From: Xylocopa sonorina
Lineage: Eukaryota; Arthropoda; Insecta; Hymenoptera; Apidae
DNA: 64,000 bases
Direction of reading: 5' to 3'
NCBI RefSeq assembly: GCF_050948175.1
Contig: NC_135200.1
Coordinates: forward strand, 5,757,001-5,821,000
Of this stretch, positions 1 through 10,591 are shown piece after piece. Within the stretch, counting starts at the first letter, position 1; each line of letters begins with the position of its first letter. Below the pieces are notes generated by a model, which was given only the letters and a program-made list of their open reading frames with translations, was not told the DNA's origin and did no database searches. A program made the translations under genes and the position numbers.

Positions 1-114
1 GCTTCCAAAGCTTATACCTCCTTGTATATAAAATGTGCAACAAGAACTGCACTTTAAAAAGTATGCAATAACTTAAGCGTAGAGATTTTGCAATACCCAT
101 GCAATATAATATAC

Positions 115-435
115 CTCTACAATATCTTGAGTCACATGCTCTGGTATAAGATCCAATGTGGTGGTTGTATATGGCAATCTTGTACCCATGCATGTATTCC
201 TCTGCATCTCCACACATTTCGCCGGCCTACGGCAATTCAAAGAATCCGGTGGTAATTCTCTTATGGGATACCTATCCAGCAGGTAACTGGACTCTTTAAT
301 TCTGTGCCTCGGACCCAGCTCCAGACCGTGCTTCCAGGTTTCGTTCTCGCCGTTCGAATTAGCGGCGAAACCGTGCGCCAGCTCCGACGATGCCCGATGA
401 AAAACGAAAACACAGTAAATGAACAACAGCGTCAT
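115..435 (-). CDS. smo: Smoothened, first coding exon (partial)
   Basis: Seven-pass Frizzled-class receptor that transduces Hedgehog signalling at the plasma membrane or cilium. Only the first coding exon lies in the window. I start at the ATG at 435 because it opens a classic signal peptide (MTLLFIYCVFVFHRASSE), followed by a spacer and the start of the cysteine-rich domain. That start is recognisable from the block CVEMQRNTCMGTRLPYTTTT, the Smoothened version of the Frizzled CRD, and the following LDLIPEHVTQDIVE. An in-frame ATG at 510 would put 25 residues in front of the signal peptide and is less likely. The exon is 107 codons and ends in phase 0 at a GT donor (114-113). The rest of the CRD, the seven TM segments and the tail lie beyond position 1. 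It is divergent to the KIAA0319-like gene. The match is from recall of the family, not a search. Confidence 0.85.
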
Positions 436-1870
436 CTGAAAAATATCGGCGCCGTTAAAAGGGAGAAAAAAAAAAGGGACATGGTGTCGTGATAAATTGC
501 CTCCCGGCATGTTATCGGCTTAATTAAAAAACAAAACATCACGTGTACCGTGCCGCGATAAACAACGTGGGCGTTTTGCGAATTAAAAACAGTACCTTCG
601 GACGCATCGCTCGTAACTATACGCCGATTATTCCCAGAGCGGCTATAGTCTGCCACGGAGAAAGCTCTCCGTTTCGTTCGAACAAAGCGTCTTGCATCTT
701 CTACGCTCGCGACAGCCGCATCCAGCATACGAACGCTCGGACCACACACACGTTACGCTTGCTTCCAGGCCACCCACGTCGAACCCGATGAACTTGCTCA
801 TACCTCTTTCCGGTGTTTGAATGCACAACCGTAAAGAGCTTGGTAAATATCTCGCTAGCAGCAGGATCGTCGACGGTGTGCGCGGTGTGTTCTGACCATC
901 GAACGCGGGAGTCTTTAAATTTCTCCCGTTCCACGTGTCCATCATTATAATAATGCATAATAGCGCATTGGTTATACAGCAATCTCCAGGATGAAGTGTA
1001 TCTTGGTTCTTAACAGAAACACCGTTTACGATTTCTCGCTCTGTCTAATTATTATTCGATAAGCCGGATAATAGGGCAACCTAAGCCGTTTCATTTGCAT
1101 GATACGTTGGCGCAGTGATGCTCCTTTTTTTTATTGAAACGAGCGGTGAGACATTTATTAAAACTGATAAGTACGGAGAAAAAGATGATGTAAATACGTG
1201 GCGCGAGCACATGATACCGTGATAGCTTCGTAAGTTTCAGGGATAATTTGTCAATTATTTTTACCAGTGTCGACCTCTGAGTACATTTCCCTCGAGCGCA
1301 GGTGTTACACAGGCATGCGAGTTGTCAAACGATAGTAAGCGCGTAAGGTTTTTTTTACAGCGGGCGCTCCTATTTTTGTATGGCAAGCTGGGCTTGTTGC
1401 GTTAATTAACGCGATATAAACTTTATTCCGGTCATTAATTAGTAGACCGCAAAACGTTATCGTATTCCTTCGCCAGGCCTCCTCCTTGTGCAGTACAACA
1501 GGAAATATGATAATAGCCCTTATAGCTGATTAGCTGCTGGTGTTGATAATAACATGCGGCTAATATATGATAAGCCTATGTCGTGTATTTCTGCACGCCA
1601 AGTTCGACTTAATACCAGCGGGACGATCTCCTGAACAGTTCGCAATCGATATTTGGCAGTGAAACAATCCAGAGAGCGACAGATGCCTCGTAAAATAACC
1701 TGAAAGCATTTATCTTGATCATTTCAAGGTCTATTATTTATTTCGAAACGTGTATACGCGATAAGGTAGGGATTTTCAATTTGACTGAATAAATGAATCC
1801 TGGCCACAGTTGTAAGTATTCGATACAGAATTAGAAATATCTTTAGCACTAGATTTCTGTTTCAGTTAAG
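436..1870. promoter_or_regulatory. Divergent intergenic region between smo and KIAA0319L
   Basis: About 1.4 kb between two start codons that point away from each other, so both 5' UTRs and promoters should lie here. The first 500 bases beside smo are CpG-rich; the remainder is AT-rich. Open frames on both strands at 540-980 show no family resemblance and overlap each other, so I do not call them genes. I see no RNA gene or repeat. Confidence 0.5.
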
Positions 1871-4800
1871 ATGTACGAAATCCTTTATTGGGGACTGTAT
1901 TTGTTGCTATTTGGAAATTGCATCGGCGATTATTCAGATTGGGACACAAAATGGCAAATTCTATGTCCCAGCTCTTACCCCAAAGTGTTTACCAGTTACA
2001 CGCCACGTGGGAACCTTTCTAGCGGACTTTATACTACCCAGCCGCATTTAAACAGTATGAAACACTGCATGGCTACGTGCTGCACCAAGCTTACATGCAA
2101 TGTGGCGCTTATGTATAATGGTACCTGCTACCATGTCCAGTGCGAAAGTTCCAAGATATGTATACCTTTGTACAGAAAAGATTTAGCGAATGAAAATCCC
2201 CCCAGTATGGTCTTAGTTAAACCTGTAGAGGAAGATGAAATATGGAGTGACTTGTTGGAACAAGTGAGCGATGATACCGGGTAAGCTCTGAATTTTCTAT
2301 CTCATGCTTTTATGCAATGTCTATTTTAATCAATGTTTTTAGAGGTTTCCTGATGGATACAGACAGTGATAACATACTTTTTAGCGGATCGAATGGAATA
2401 AGTTGTATCACTCAGGGAAATTGTTTAGAGCATGAGGTGTGTGTCAAATCTGGGGATAAGTCGGATGTTGGAGTTTGTCAGTGTTCCCTTGGATTTAAAC
2501 GAAATATTGCTGGTAATCGTTGTTGTTAAATATTATTTTATGTATCCAGGTCAATGTGACTTTTAAAATTTATATTTATTGTCACAGGAATCTGTAGTTT
2601 GGAAGAAGACATAGAGCTCGGTGTGACACCACAGGTGAAAGCACAAAATACCAAAGACTCTAGTACATCCATGAAACCACCAATGAAAAGACTTTTAGTT
2701 TCTGCAGTTTCAAAAGAAGTACGCCTACCAGAAAACGAAGTAACGTTGTCCGCTTATACTGTACCAGCGGAACAAGAGAACGAACATTACAATTATGCCT
2801 GGAGTCTTTTAAGTCAACCAGAGGGTCATACCGGTATAATGACCGATCAGAATCGCATGACTGTTAAACTAAGCAATTTGTCTGAGGGTTTATATTCATT
2901 TAAAGTAACGGTCAACGGCCTGAATGCCTATGGTGAGGCATATGCAAACGTTAGTGTTTTACCACGTAAGTTCTTTCCCTATACATTTACATTTATTTCA
3001 GCTTTTGATTTTATTATGACTTAATAATTTCGTTACCATTTTGTAGCTAAAAGAATAAATCAACCTCCAATTGCTATAATTTCACCCGCCTCGCAAGTTG
3101 TAAAACTACCAAATACAGGTGCTGTGCTAGACGGTTCGTCGAGTAAAGACGACGATCGCGTTATTTCCTATCACTGGGAATTACAACAAGGCCCTATCGG
3201 ATACCATCCTAATCTAGTTGATACACCTACTTTACAGTTGGATAATCTTATTCCTGGCAATTATACCTTCAAGTTAGTACCATAAAATTAATAATATTAT
3301 TTTCAAGCGACTTTAATAATTCTTCGATATATTTTGAATTTTTATTCATTTCTTTCTTCCTTTTTAGATTGACTGTTGAAGATTCCAACCATATTACTAA
3401 TTTCACTAGCGCTAATATAACGGTTTTGAAAGTGATCGATTATCCTCCCAGCGCGAATGCCGGCCAAGATATTATTATATATTTACCACAGAATACGCTG
3501 ACGTTGAACGGTAATTTGAGCTCAGATGATCACGGAATAGCAAGCTGGGAATGGACAAAGAGTCCCTCAGATCAGAACAAGGCAGTAGATATGCAAAACA
3601 CGAGAACACCGTATTTACAGCTTTCTAATCTGGAGGAGGGAATGTATACGTTCGTGCTAAAAGTAACAGACAATTCAGAGCAGTCTTCTACAGCTGAAGT
3701 GCACGTGTTTGTAAAACCACCAACGAACAAACCGCCAAAAGGTAATATTCAACAAAGACATTTTAGTTGTGCTTTTTTAAAATGAAGATTTAAGAATTAC
3801 GGATTTATATCGTTTATATATAATATAGCCGATGCTGGCGAAGATATAACTATAGCTTTACCCGAAACGAGAACTATACTCGATGGCCGGAAAAGTAAAG
3901 ACGATATTAAGATTGTATCTTATCATTGGGAACAAGTGAGGTAAATTTTAATTTACACATCGAAGTGGAATTCAATTTACTGTATTTGTCAATTGTAATA
4001 ATTAATTTTCTTTATTAGTGGGCCTAATAATGCTGAATTCTCAGCAGTAAACGAATCAGTTACGAATATAACAAAATTAACGAAGGGTGATTATGAGTTC
4101 AAGTTAACCGTAATCGATGACAATGGTAATAAAGATTCGGATACTGTCAAAGTGAAAGTTACACAAAGTATGTATATACATTGTGTTTTATTCTCTGCCC
4201 CGTTAATTACTTAGTTGTTCAAATTAATTTTATCGCGCAGATAAAAATGCTCCCCCAAAAGCAAACGCGGGTGGTGATCAAGTCGTGGTAGCACCTATTA
4301 GTGCACTAATTATTAATGGATCTAAATCAACCGATGACTTAAGAATTAGTGAATGGACGTGGACAAGGGATTCGTCTAGTCTTGCAATAGGCACTATAAT
4401 TCAGAATACTGACAAATCACCGATCTTAATGGTAATGATATTCAACGTTATAAATACAAATTATTCGTTCGTAAAAAATATTTTTAAACTTCATTTCATT
4501 CAGTTGACAGATATCGTGCCGGGTAGATATGTTTTTAGATTAAAAGTGATGGATGATCAAGGCCTTAGTAGCGAGGATACGGTATCCGTAATAGTAAAAT
4601 CCGGTAAGTGATTGAAGAAGAAGTAAAGTATGTGATAATTAAATTTTAAATGAGACTAACTTTTTATAGATCCACAATTATTGCATTTGGTCGAGCTGAC
4701 GTTAAATATCGGAGCAAATATGTTAACGGTATCGCAAAAAAATTCATTGGTATTAAAGTTGCAAATGTTACTACGCGATGAAGCATCGATTATCATACGA

Positions 4801-5690
4801 AACTTAAGAGCGGAACCACACACAGGCAGAGCTGTTTTAGTTTTTTATGTCGAGAAGAAAGGAGGTAAAGCACCTGTGCATGGGCCGGAAGTAGTTAAGC
4901 GTCTGAAAGAGAAATTAAGGCAAGATTCAGGACTTCTTCAGTTGTCCGTAGCAAACATCGATACTGCCGTGTGCCAAAATAATTGTTCAGGTAAATGGTT
5001 TTTATAAAACATAACCTCATAAGTGATTCTTGTTGTATACAATGTGTTCTTAAATAGGTCATGGAGTATGCGATCAAGAAACAAGATTATGTATGTGTGA
5101 AGCCTTTTGGATGCAAAATTTAATACAAAAATACTTTGGCAATGGCGATTCCAATTGCGGTATGTCGAACTAGATATAAATGGTGAAGTTCTATTTTCAG
5201 AAACAAATTGAACTAACTTAAAGTATGCATTTTTTTAGATTGGAGCATCCTCTATGTGATAATAGCATTACTATCACTAGTCGTGTGTTGGGTTGGTCTT
5301 ATATGGGGCCTTGTTTGTCTATGCCAAAGAATATGCACTGGCAAAAGACGTTCACTTCGTGCAAAGAAGAAACCGCCGCGTTATTCCCTCTTGCAACCGG
5401 AACCGGAAGACGATAGTAGCTCGTGTATGACACCTATTATATTTTGATGCTAGGACTACTAAACCCGTCGAAATAACAGATTTTATTTTTAATTAGAATT
5501 AATATTATATAATGAAATTTGATGTACGATTGTTTTTATAGTTTCGACACACAAAATGGTGCTATCTGAATCGGATACGGACTCCGATGACGTCTTATTC
5601 GAACATCGTAAGGCCAAAAATAACAATCAAGCTAGAAACGGGAAATCTCGGAACGGCTTTATCAAAGTGGGTTCTAGAGTGAAAACATGA
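1871..5690 (+). CDS. KIAA0319-like (dyslexia-associated) PKD-domain membrane protein
   Basis: Single-pass membrane glycoprotein family implicated in neuronal migration and adhesion in vertebrates. Exons: 1871-2280, 2343-2512, 2588-2965, 3047-3272, 3368-3741, 3829-3940, 4019-4167, 4241-4431, 4504-4603, 4670-4990, 5058-5159, 5239-5424 and 5542-5690. They total 2868 nt and encode 955 aa with all phases matching. In order: signal peptide (about 1-20); MANSC/MANEC-type Cys-rich domain (about 30-110, with CMATCCTKLTCNVALMYNGT); an EGF-like Cys cluster (about 145-195); four to five PKD/Ig-like repeats, each with a DGSSSKDD-like turn and a W-x-W/HWE strand; a second Cys-rich region (CQNNCSGHGVCD); a TM helix (YVIIALLSLVVCWVGLIWG); then a basic juxtamembrane stretch. 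The tail carries the family's acidic motif SESDTDSDDVLFEHR in the last exon. If intron 12 is retained, the protein ends early at 5447 after CMTPIIF. This domain order is diagnostic; whether it corresponds to KIAA0319 or KIAA0319L cannot be decided in insects, which usually have one. Confidence 0.9.
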
Positions 5691-6679
5691 AGTAGCAGTC
5701 ATTGTTACACATTCACGCGAATCGTGCGTTAAGTAAGTTGTAATTTAATCCCACGTTTCAGGAGTGTTAAATGTAGAACAATAAGATCTCGTTAAACGAC
5801 GCACATTCGTATACGTTTTGGCCAAAAGAGAACGTAAAATACTAGTCAGTTGCAAGGCTGTAATTTTAAGTATGTACCTAACAAGAAAAAACATGATTTC
5901 TTAGAAAAGAAAAGTTGCCAGTTGTAAAGAGAATTTAATGAAACTAGACGTACTTAATTCAAGTACTGATTAGAGAACAAGATAACACGTGCTCACTTCA
6001 GTGCATCTCGTTTTGATTTATTCAAACTAATATATACGTTTATCTGTATTGTGTATTTGTATTCGAAATTTTGATTATGTAATCGTAGATGCATCGCCGT
6101 TCATACACTCGTGCGGTATTATAGCACAATAATCAAACTCAGTTTGATTACGGCCTTAGAGAGTACTGGAATTAGTATTTATATATACATATAATAATCA
6201 TTCCTTATCTATATATCCTTTGTATGTAATACTTGCTCTTTAATATGTATATCATCGATCTTATTTTTACACTATATATGGATAAATAATAAAATTTATT
6301 ATCCATATAGTTAACGTGGTAGTTAATTTCATCTGAAATTTTCCCTTTAAAACTAATTTTCAGTCGATCCTAATTCTTTCTGTTTATACCCCGGAACAAG
6401 TAAAAACGTTAGTAATGTGTAAGTGATTCTGAATTTAGTATAAAGCACTATAAAGCAACCACGATATTGCTTCGCATGCGCTTGCTTTAACGTTATTTTT
6501 AACTCATTACGCTATAGCAAGCGCAAAGTAGTGCAATAGGTATTTGTATCATCCGTCGACGAGTTTCTATAAGTATTAGGTTTCTCCATAAGTTGGTAAG
6601 TTCATTTATACCTACTTCATTCTAGATAATCTACTAAATTTTAATATTGACTAATTAATTTATTAGCTTCACGGTGTTT
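5691..6679 (+). other. 3' UTR of the KIAA0319-like gene, then short spacer
   Basis: AT-rich sequence without coding character. An AATAAA poly(A) signal at 6288-6293 is the likely 3' end of the upstream gene. The last 350 bases should hold the promoter and 5' UTR of the TRIM45-like gene. Confidence 0.5.
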
Positions 6680-8270
6680 ATGGAGTTCGTTAGACGCTCG
6701 AAATATCAGTCCATAAAGAGTTGTTGCGGTGAAAAGTCGTCGATGAACGATGGGAATAAATCTAATGAACTTCATAATAAAAGCAATACATTCCCCGAAC
6801 GAAAAAATAAAATCGAAAGTGCTCACTCCATTGTTAATGTAGAGCCACTACATCTAAAAAGTGAACGGTAAGCACTATTTTTAATTTTCATATGTACTAA
6901 CATAAAATGCAATTTTTTTTCTATATGTGCATTTTAAATAAAAGGCATAACAATTTATTATTATTCAAGTATTCTAAAAATATCAGTAACCCTTACATTT
7001 TTCATATATAAATGCCATAGATATTAAAGCAAGAAAAGAAGTGAGCCTTTCATTAAAAAATAAAGAAAGTATTCTCTTATTTAGCTATTATGAATACTCA
7101 AAATTGCCTTTGTCAAGGAGCATAAATAAGACAAATCCTATGTACCAATCTTATGAATTACCTTGTGGTATGAAGAATGGCGTGAATAATGAAGACACAA
7201 ATGAAGAAAGTTTTTCTCCTCTTAACACACGGGAAGACAAAGATTTTTGGTGTCCTAGATGCGGTAAGAAGATGCAGGAGCCAAGGTTACTTCCTTGCTT
7301 ACATCCTATATGTTCACCATGTGTTTCTGAATTAATGAGTAGACGTAAGTGATCTGATGGAACTATTTAGAGATCAAGAGCATTGACTTTTATTTTATAT
7401 TCACTTTTGAATTCACAGCTTCTTATGATTCTTCGAACGATATTAAGACGCCAAGCACTCAGACTGAAAAGGGTAAAAATAACTATTACGAAATATGCCC
7501 TTTATGCGAATTTCAATTACCAAATGCCAATTCATCAGTTCCACCGCCGCATTATCCCCTTCAACATCGATTGGTGATGAATGCTATTCGCTATAAATTT
7601 GCGAACAAAATACTCTGCGATATTTGCACAGATGAAGTTGTTGTAAGCATTACATTCATTTATTATATTTTGCTGCAGACGATAACTTGTTTAATATTCA
7701 AGTGAATAAATATTTTCATTAGATGTAGATTTTTATTTAAAAAACTACTAAAAAAAATATATTGCTATTAACATCTGCAGGCAGTCGTTCAGTGCTCCAC
7801 GTGCCTCCGTAATTTTTGCTTAGATTGCGGTATGGAGCATCAACGACAAATTACAATGGAATTAAAACCATCAAAACATTTGGTAAGACCACTCTGGGAG
7901 GCTACTAAAGTGCGACGTACTGCGCTATGTTTGAAACATCCCACACACGCATTACGTTTTTATTGTGTTGCGTGCCAGCAGGTTTATTATCTACTTTTTT
8001 CATTTATATCATTTTTCTTGTTTACATAAAATTTAATGAATAATAATTTTCTTAGGTGACCTGTAAAGAATGCATGTGGAGTAGCCAACACAGAGGTCAT
8101 GCAAGTGAAAGTGCTATTGGAGCTGGAAAACGGGTTACTTTGTATTTAACAAGAGTGTTAGAAAAAGCAAAAACACTTTTGAATATGCTTTTAACACAAT
8201 ACGACCGAAATGCATTTTTAAATAGTACTCTCGAGGAAATAAGGGACATTTCTTTTTCAGTAGATTATAG
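6680..8270 (+). CDS. TRIM45-like E3 ligase, N-terminal half (RING, two B-boxes)
   Basis: Probable E3 ubiquitin ligase of the TRIM family. Exons: 6680-6867, about 7034-7344, 7419-7642, 7781-7981 and 8056-8270, ending in phase 2 at a good GT donor. Order of parts: a 60-110 aa unrecognised N-terminus; a RING finger starting CPRCGKKMQEPRLLPCLHPI and completed across the next exon by CPLCEF after a long insert; B-box 1 (CDICTDEVV...CSTCLRNFCLDCGMEH); B-box 2 (CLKHPTHALRFYCVACQQ...CKECMWSSQHRGHA); then the start of a coiled coil (EKAKTLLNMLLTQYDRNAF). RING plus two B-boxes with this spacing is the TRIM45 layout. The plus strand downstream of 8270 holds no filamin domain and no TRIM45 C-terminal domain. 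Read-through of the donor stops at 8304. The expected C-terminal exons are on the opposite strand at 9337-8681. The exon 2 acceptor (AG at 7032-7033) is weak and chosen mainly for phase. Confidence 0.8.
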
Positions 8271-8426
8271 GTATGTTAAACTGGCAATATCTTTTATCAG
8301 TTAGATAATATTGAGATTAGAATACATCTGTACATAATTATGAAAAAACTGGGAATACTCTGAAAGAACAGGTATATTATCTAAAAAAAAAAGAAAAACT
8401 GTAAATATAATTATATATGTACATTG

Positions 8427-8502
8427 TCATGTGATGATTATTGCTCTGCTACTATTAACTGTAGCTCTGAAAAAAATAAGATGAAACTGTCATTTGAGGT
8501 AT
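8427..8502 (+). repeat. Left copy of a ~75-80 bp direct repeat flanking the inverted TRIM45 exons
   Basis: Begins ATTGTCATGTGATGA and ends TGTCATTTGAGGTA. A partner with the same two ends and similar length lies at 9452-9533 in the same orientation. The middles share ACTGTA but otherwise differ. GTGATGA resembles a snoRNA box C, and this copy has CTGA and AGATGAA inside, but neither copy shows a good terminal stem or box D, so an RNA gene is not supported. Confidence 0.4.
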
Positions 8503-8680
8503 AACTAATACATTCCTATAGGATATAAGTATTATAATAAAACATGAAAGTTATGTCTATTATAAAAATACATCATTTTATGATATTTTTTATACTCAAA
8601 CTTGTATGTAATAAATGCATATTTATAAAAATAATAAAACATATCCATGAAAAAATAAAATTTATTTCAAACCATTGATA

Positions 8681-9337
8681 TTAAAACAGCAATTGATGCA
8701 CATATTTCTGAAGAGTTAGGCAACGTCCATAATGTAAAATTGATCCACAGCAAGACCAATGATGTACACCAGGATGTCCCATATGACCATGACCACAACC
8801 TTTATATCCACCTTCAATTAAGTAGTATTGTATATTACAATACGCAATGTGTAATAAAACTATTTCAAAAGTTTGTATATTACCAGGCATAGTCCCTCCA
8901 CATCCACAAGTGATTTCTTTCTTACCACCACTGGAACAGAATGTACAGCAATGGTATATACCAGTATGAGAAGGTTTGAATGTCGATGTCTTTTTATCTT
9001 CAGCGGAATTTTCTACAAAAAGTTTTGTATTGAGAATGAAAGATATAATAGTAATTAATATGTATAATTTTCATGTGTAATAGCTTCTTTACCTAACAAT
9101 ATATGAAATACCCCTAAAACTTTAAACTTTTTTATTATTGTGCTAGCAAGACTCAATATTTCTACATCTGAACCATCCGCGAGTAATTCATTAGTAAGAG
9201 AAATAGCATCAAGAAGTTGTCGTGCTCTTTTTAATCTGTTGAACTCTTGAATCCTTTCTTGCGCCTGTTTGTCATGTGACACCGGTATATCACAATTCTT
9301 GGCTTTTGTTCCATTGTTCAAAGTTTCATTGAAACTT
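8681..9337 (-). CDS. TRIM45-like E3 ligase, C-terminal half on the opposite strand
   Basis: Three exons reading leftward: 9337-9093, 9012-8884 and 8811-8681 (stop at 8681). The first continues a TRIM coiled coil (RLKRARQLLDAISLTNELLA then DGSDVEILSL). The second and third encode the very distinctive C-terminal Cys/His/Gly domain known from TRIM45 (IYHCCTFCSSGGKKEITCGC, then GTMPG spliced to GYKGCGHGHMGHPGVHHWSC). A poly(A) signal (AATAAA, 8666-8661) follows the stop at once. There is no in-frame ATG before the MPG in exon 2 and no recognisable upstream coding exon before peflin at 10592, so this half cannot be an ordinary separate gene as seen. It begins with one base plus codons, exactly the complement to the phase-2 donor at 8270 on the plus strand. 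The filamin repeat that vertebrate TRIM45 carries between coiled coil and C-terminus is absent; the intron there is only 80 nt. Confidence 0.75.
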
Positions 9338-9451
9338 CTAATTAAACGACGAAAATTATTATTAATTGTATCTTAAGTTATATATAATTATAAGTACATG
9401 TTATCCTAAATAATAATTGTATTACAAGCCCTAGTTTTATGTTTCATAATT

Positions 9452-9533
9452 GTCATGTGATGAATATTTGCTAAAATTTTATATTTATATAATATATATC
9501 ATTGATAACTGTAAAGTATTGTCATTTGAGGTA
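9452..9533 (+). repeat. Right copy of the direct repeat flanking the inverted TRIM45 exons
   Basis: Same outer 14-15 bases as the copy at 8427-8502, about 1 kb downstream. Together they bracket the minus-strand exons of the TRIM45-like gene. Confidence 0.4.
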
Positions 9534-10591
9534 CACGCATATATATTTCTTAAATAACATACACTTTCTTCAGTTTTCAGGTTATCCGTTTACCTATAAG
9601 TAATTACATACAGTTTAATTTAATTATTTTTCCATTCATAATTTGCGTTTTTCTGATGTTCTGGAAGAAACAAAGTAATATATATAGACACTTAAAAAAT
9701 CCATATTAATTTCATAAAATATGTAAGAATGCTTAATATTTCAGTATTAGGTTAGGGAGATACCATTTGTGCCTCCAATATAATTGTTTCAAGTGAAAGT
9801 TTCATTCAATTATTTTATGAATTGATGTTTTATATACGCGATACATGGTTGCAAAAATATAAATAATTACTTTTTAGAAATACTCGTACATAAACTCGCG
9901 GTACATTTCAGCTGCCATTACTGGAAGTGAAAATGATATAACACTTATAAATTCAACGTTTATACACTGCCAGAAATAATGTCAGATCAAATAATTAAAT
10001 ATATAATACATTAACAATAAATAGAGAATTTTATTTTTGTGGACATACTGATATGCAATAATTTGATATTTCTTTTAAACAAGTCCATAACTTATTTGCA
10101 TGTGGCGGGTATTTATAAATGAAGTTAAAACATCGTTACTACCGAAAGTGATAATTTAAATGAAGCGATTTGTATAATTGATGATTAATTAGTACCCTAA
10201 TAGCATCATTTATATAAATATAATTTATCTTTACTTTATTGACGCGCCGCACAAATTGAAAAGTAAATAAAATACAAATTTGTATAACTCTTATCGAAAA
10301 CTAAAATCTAAATAAATAAATAACAATTATATCGTAAAACTTTTAATTATTTATCATTATGAAATGAAAAATATTTACTTTCAATAAATGAAGCAAGATC
10401 ATTTCTACATATGCAATGTGAGAAGTATTAAATATTTGCGTACAATTTTAAATATTTTATCGCGTTCTTTGACAATCATTATCAATTATTTTTAGCAAAA
10501 AAAATGTGCAACTCTTAATTAAAAATAGTAAAATACAGATATCCCCAAATATACTGAATAGTTTGTTAATTACTTTTGAAAAGTAAGAATG
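9534..10591. other. AT-rich spacer, no gene seen
   Basis: About 1 kb of very AT-rich sequence between the TRIM45 locus and the 3' end of peflin. I see no coding exon, tRNA or named repeat. In particular I looked here for a start exon for the minus-strand TRIM45 half and found none. Confidence 0.5.

Noticed and set aside
643..982. Minus-strand frames upstream of smo as extra coding exons
   Set aside because: Mutually overlapping frames, no homology, and the smo signal peptide starts cleanly at 435.
8427..8502. Box C/D snoRNA call
   Set aside because: GTGATGA and CTGA occur, but no terminal stem and no proper box D at the 3' end; the partner copy lacks the internal boxes.
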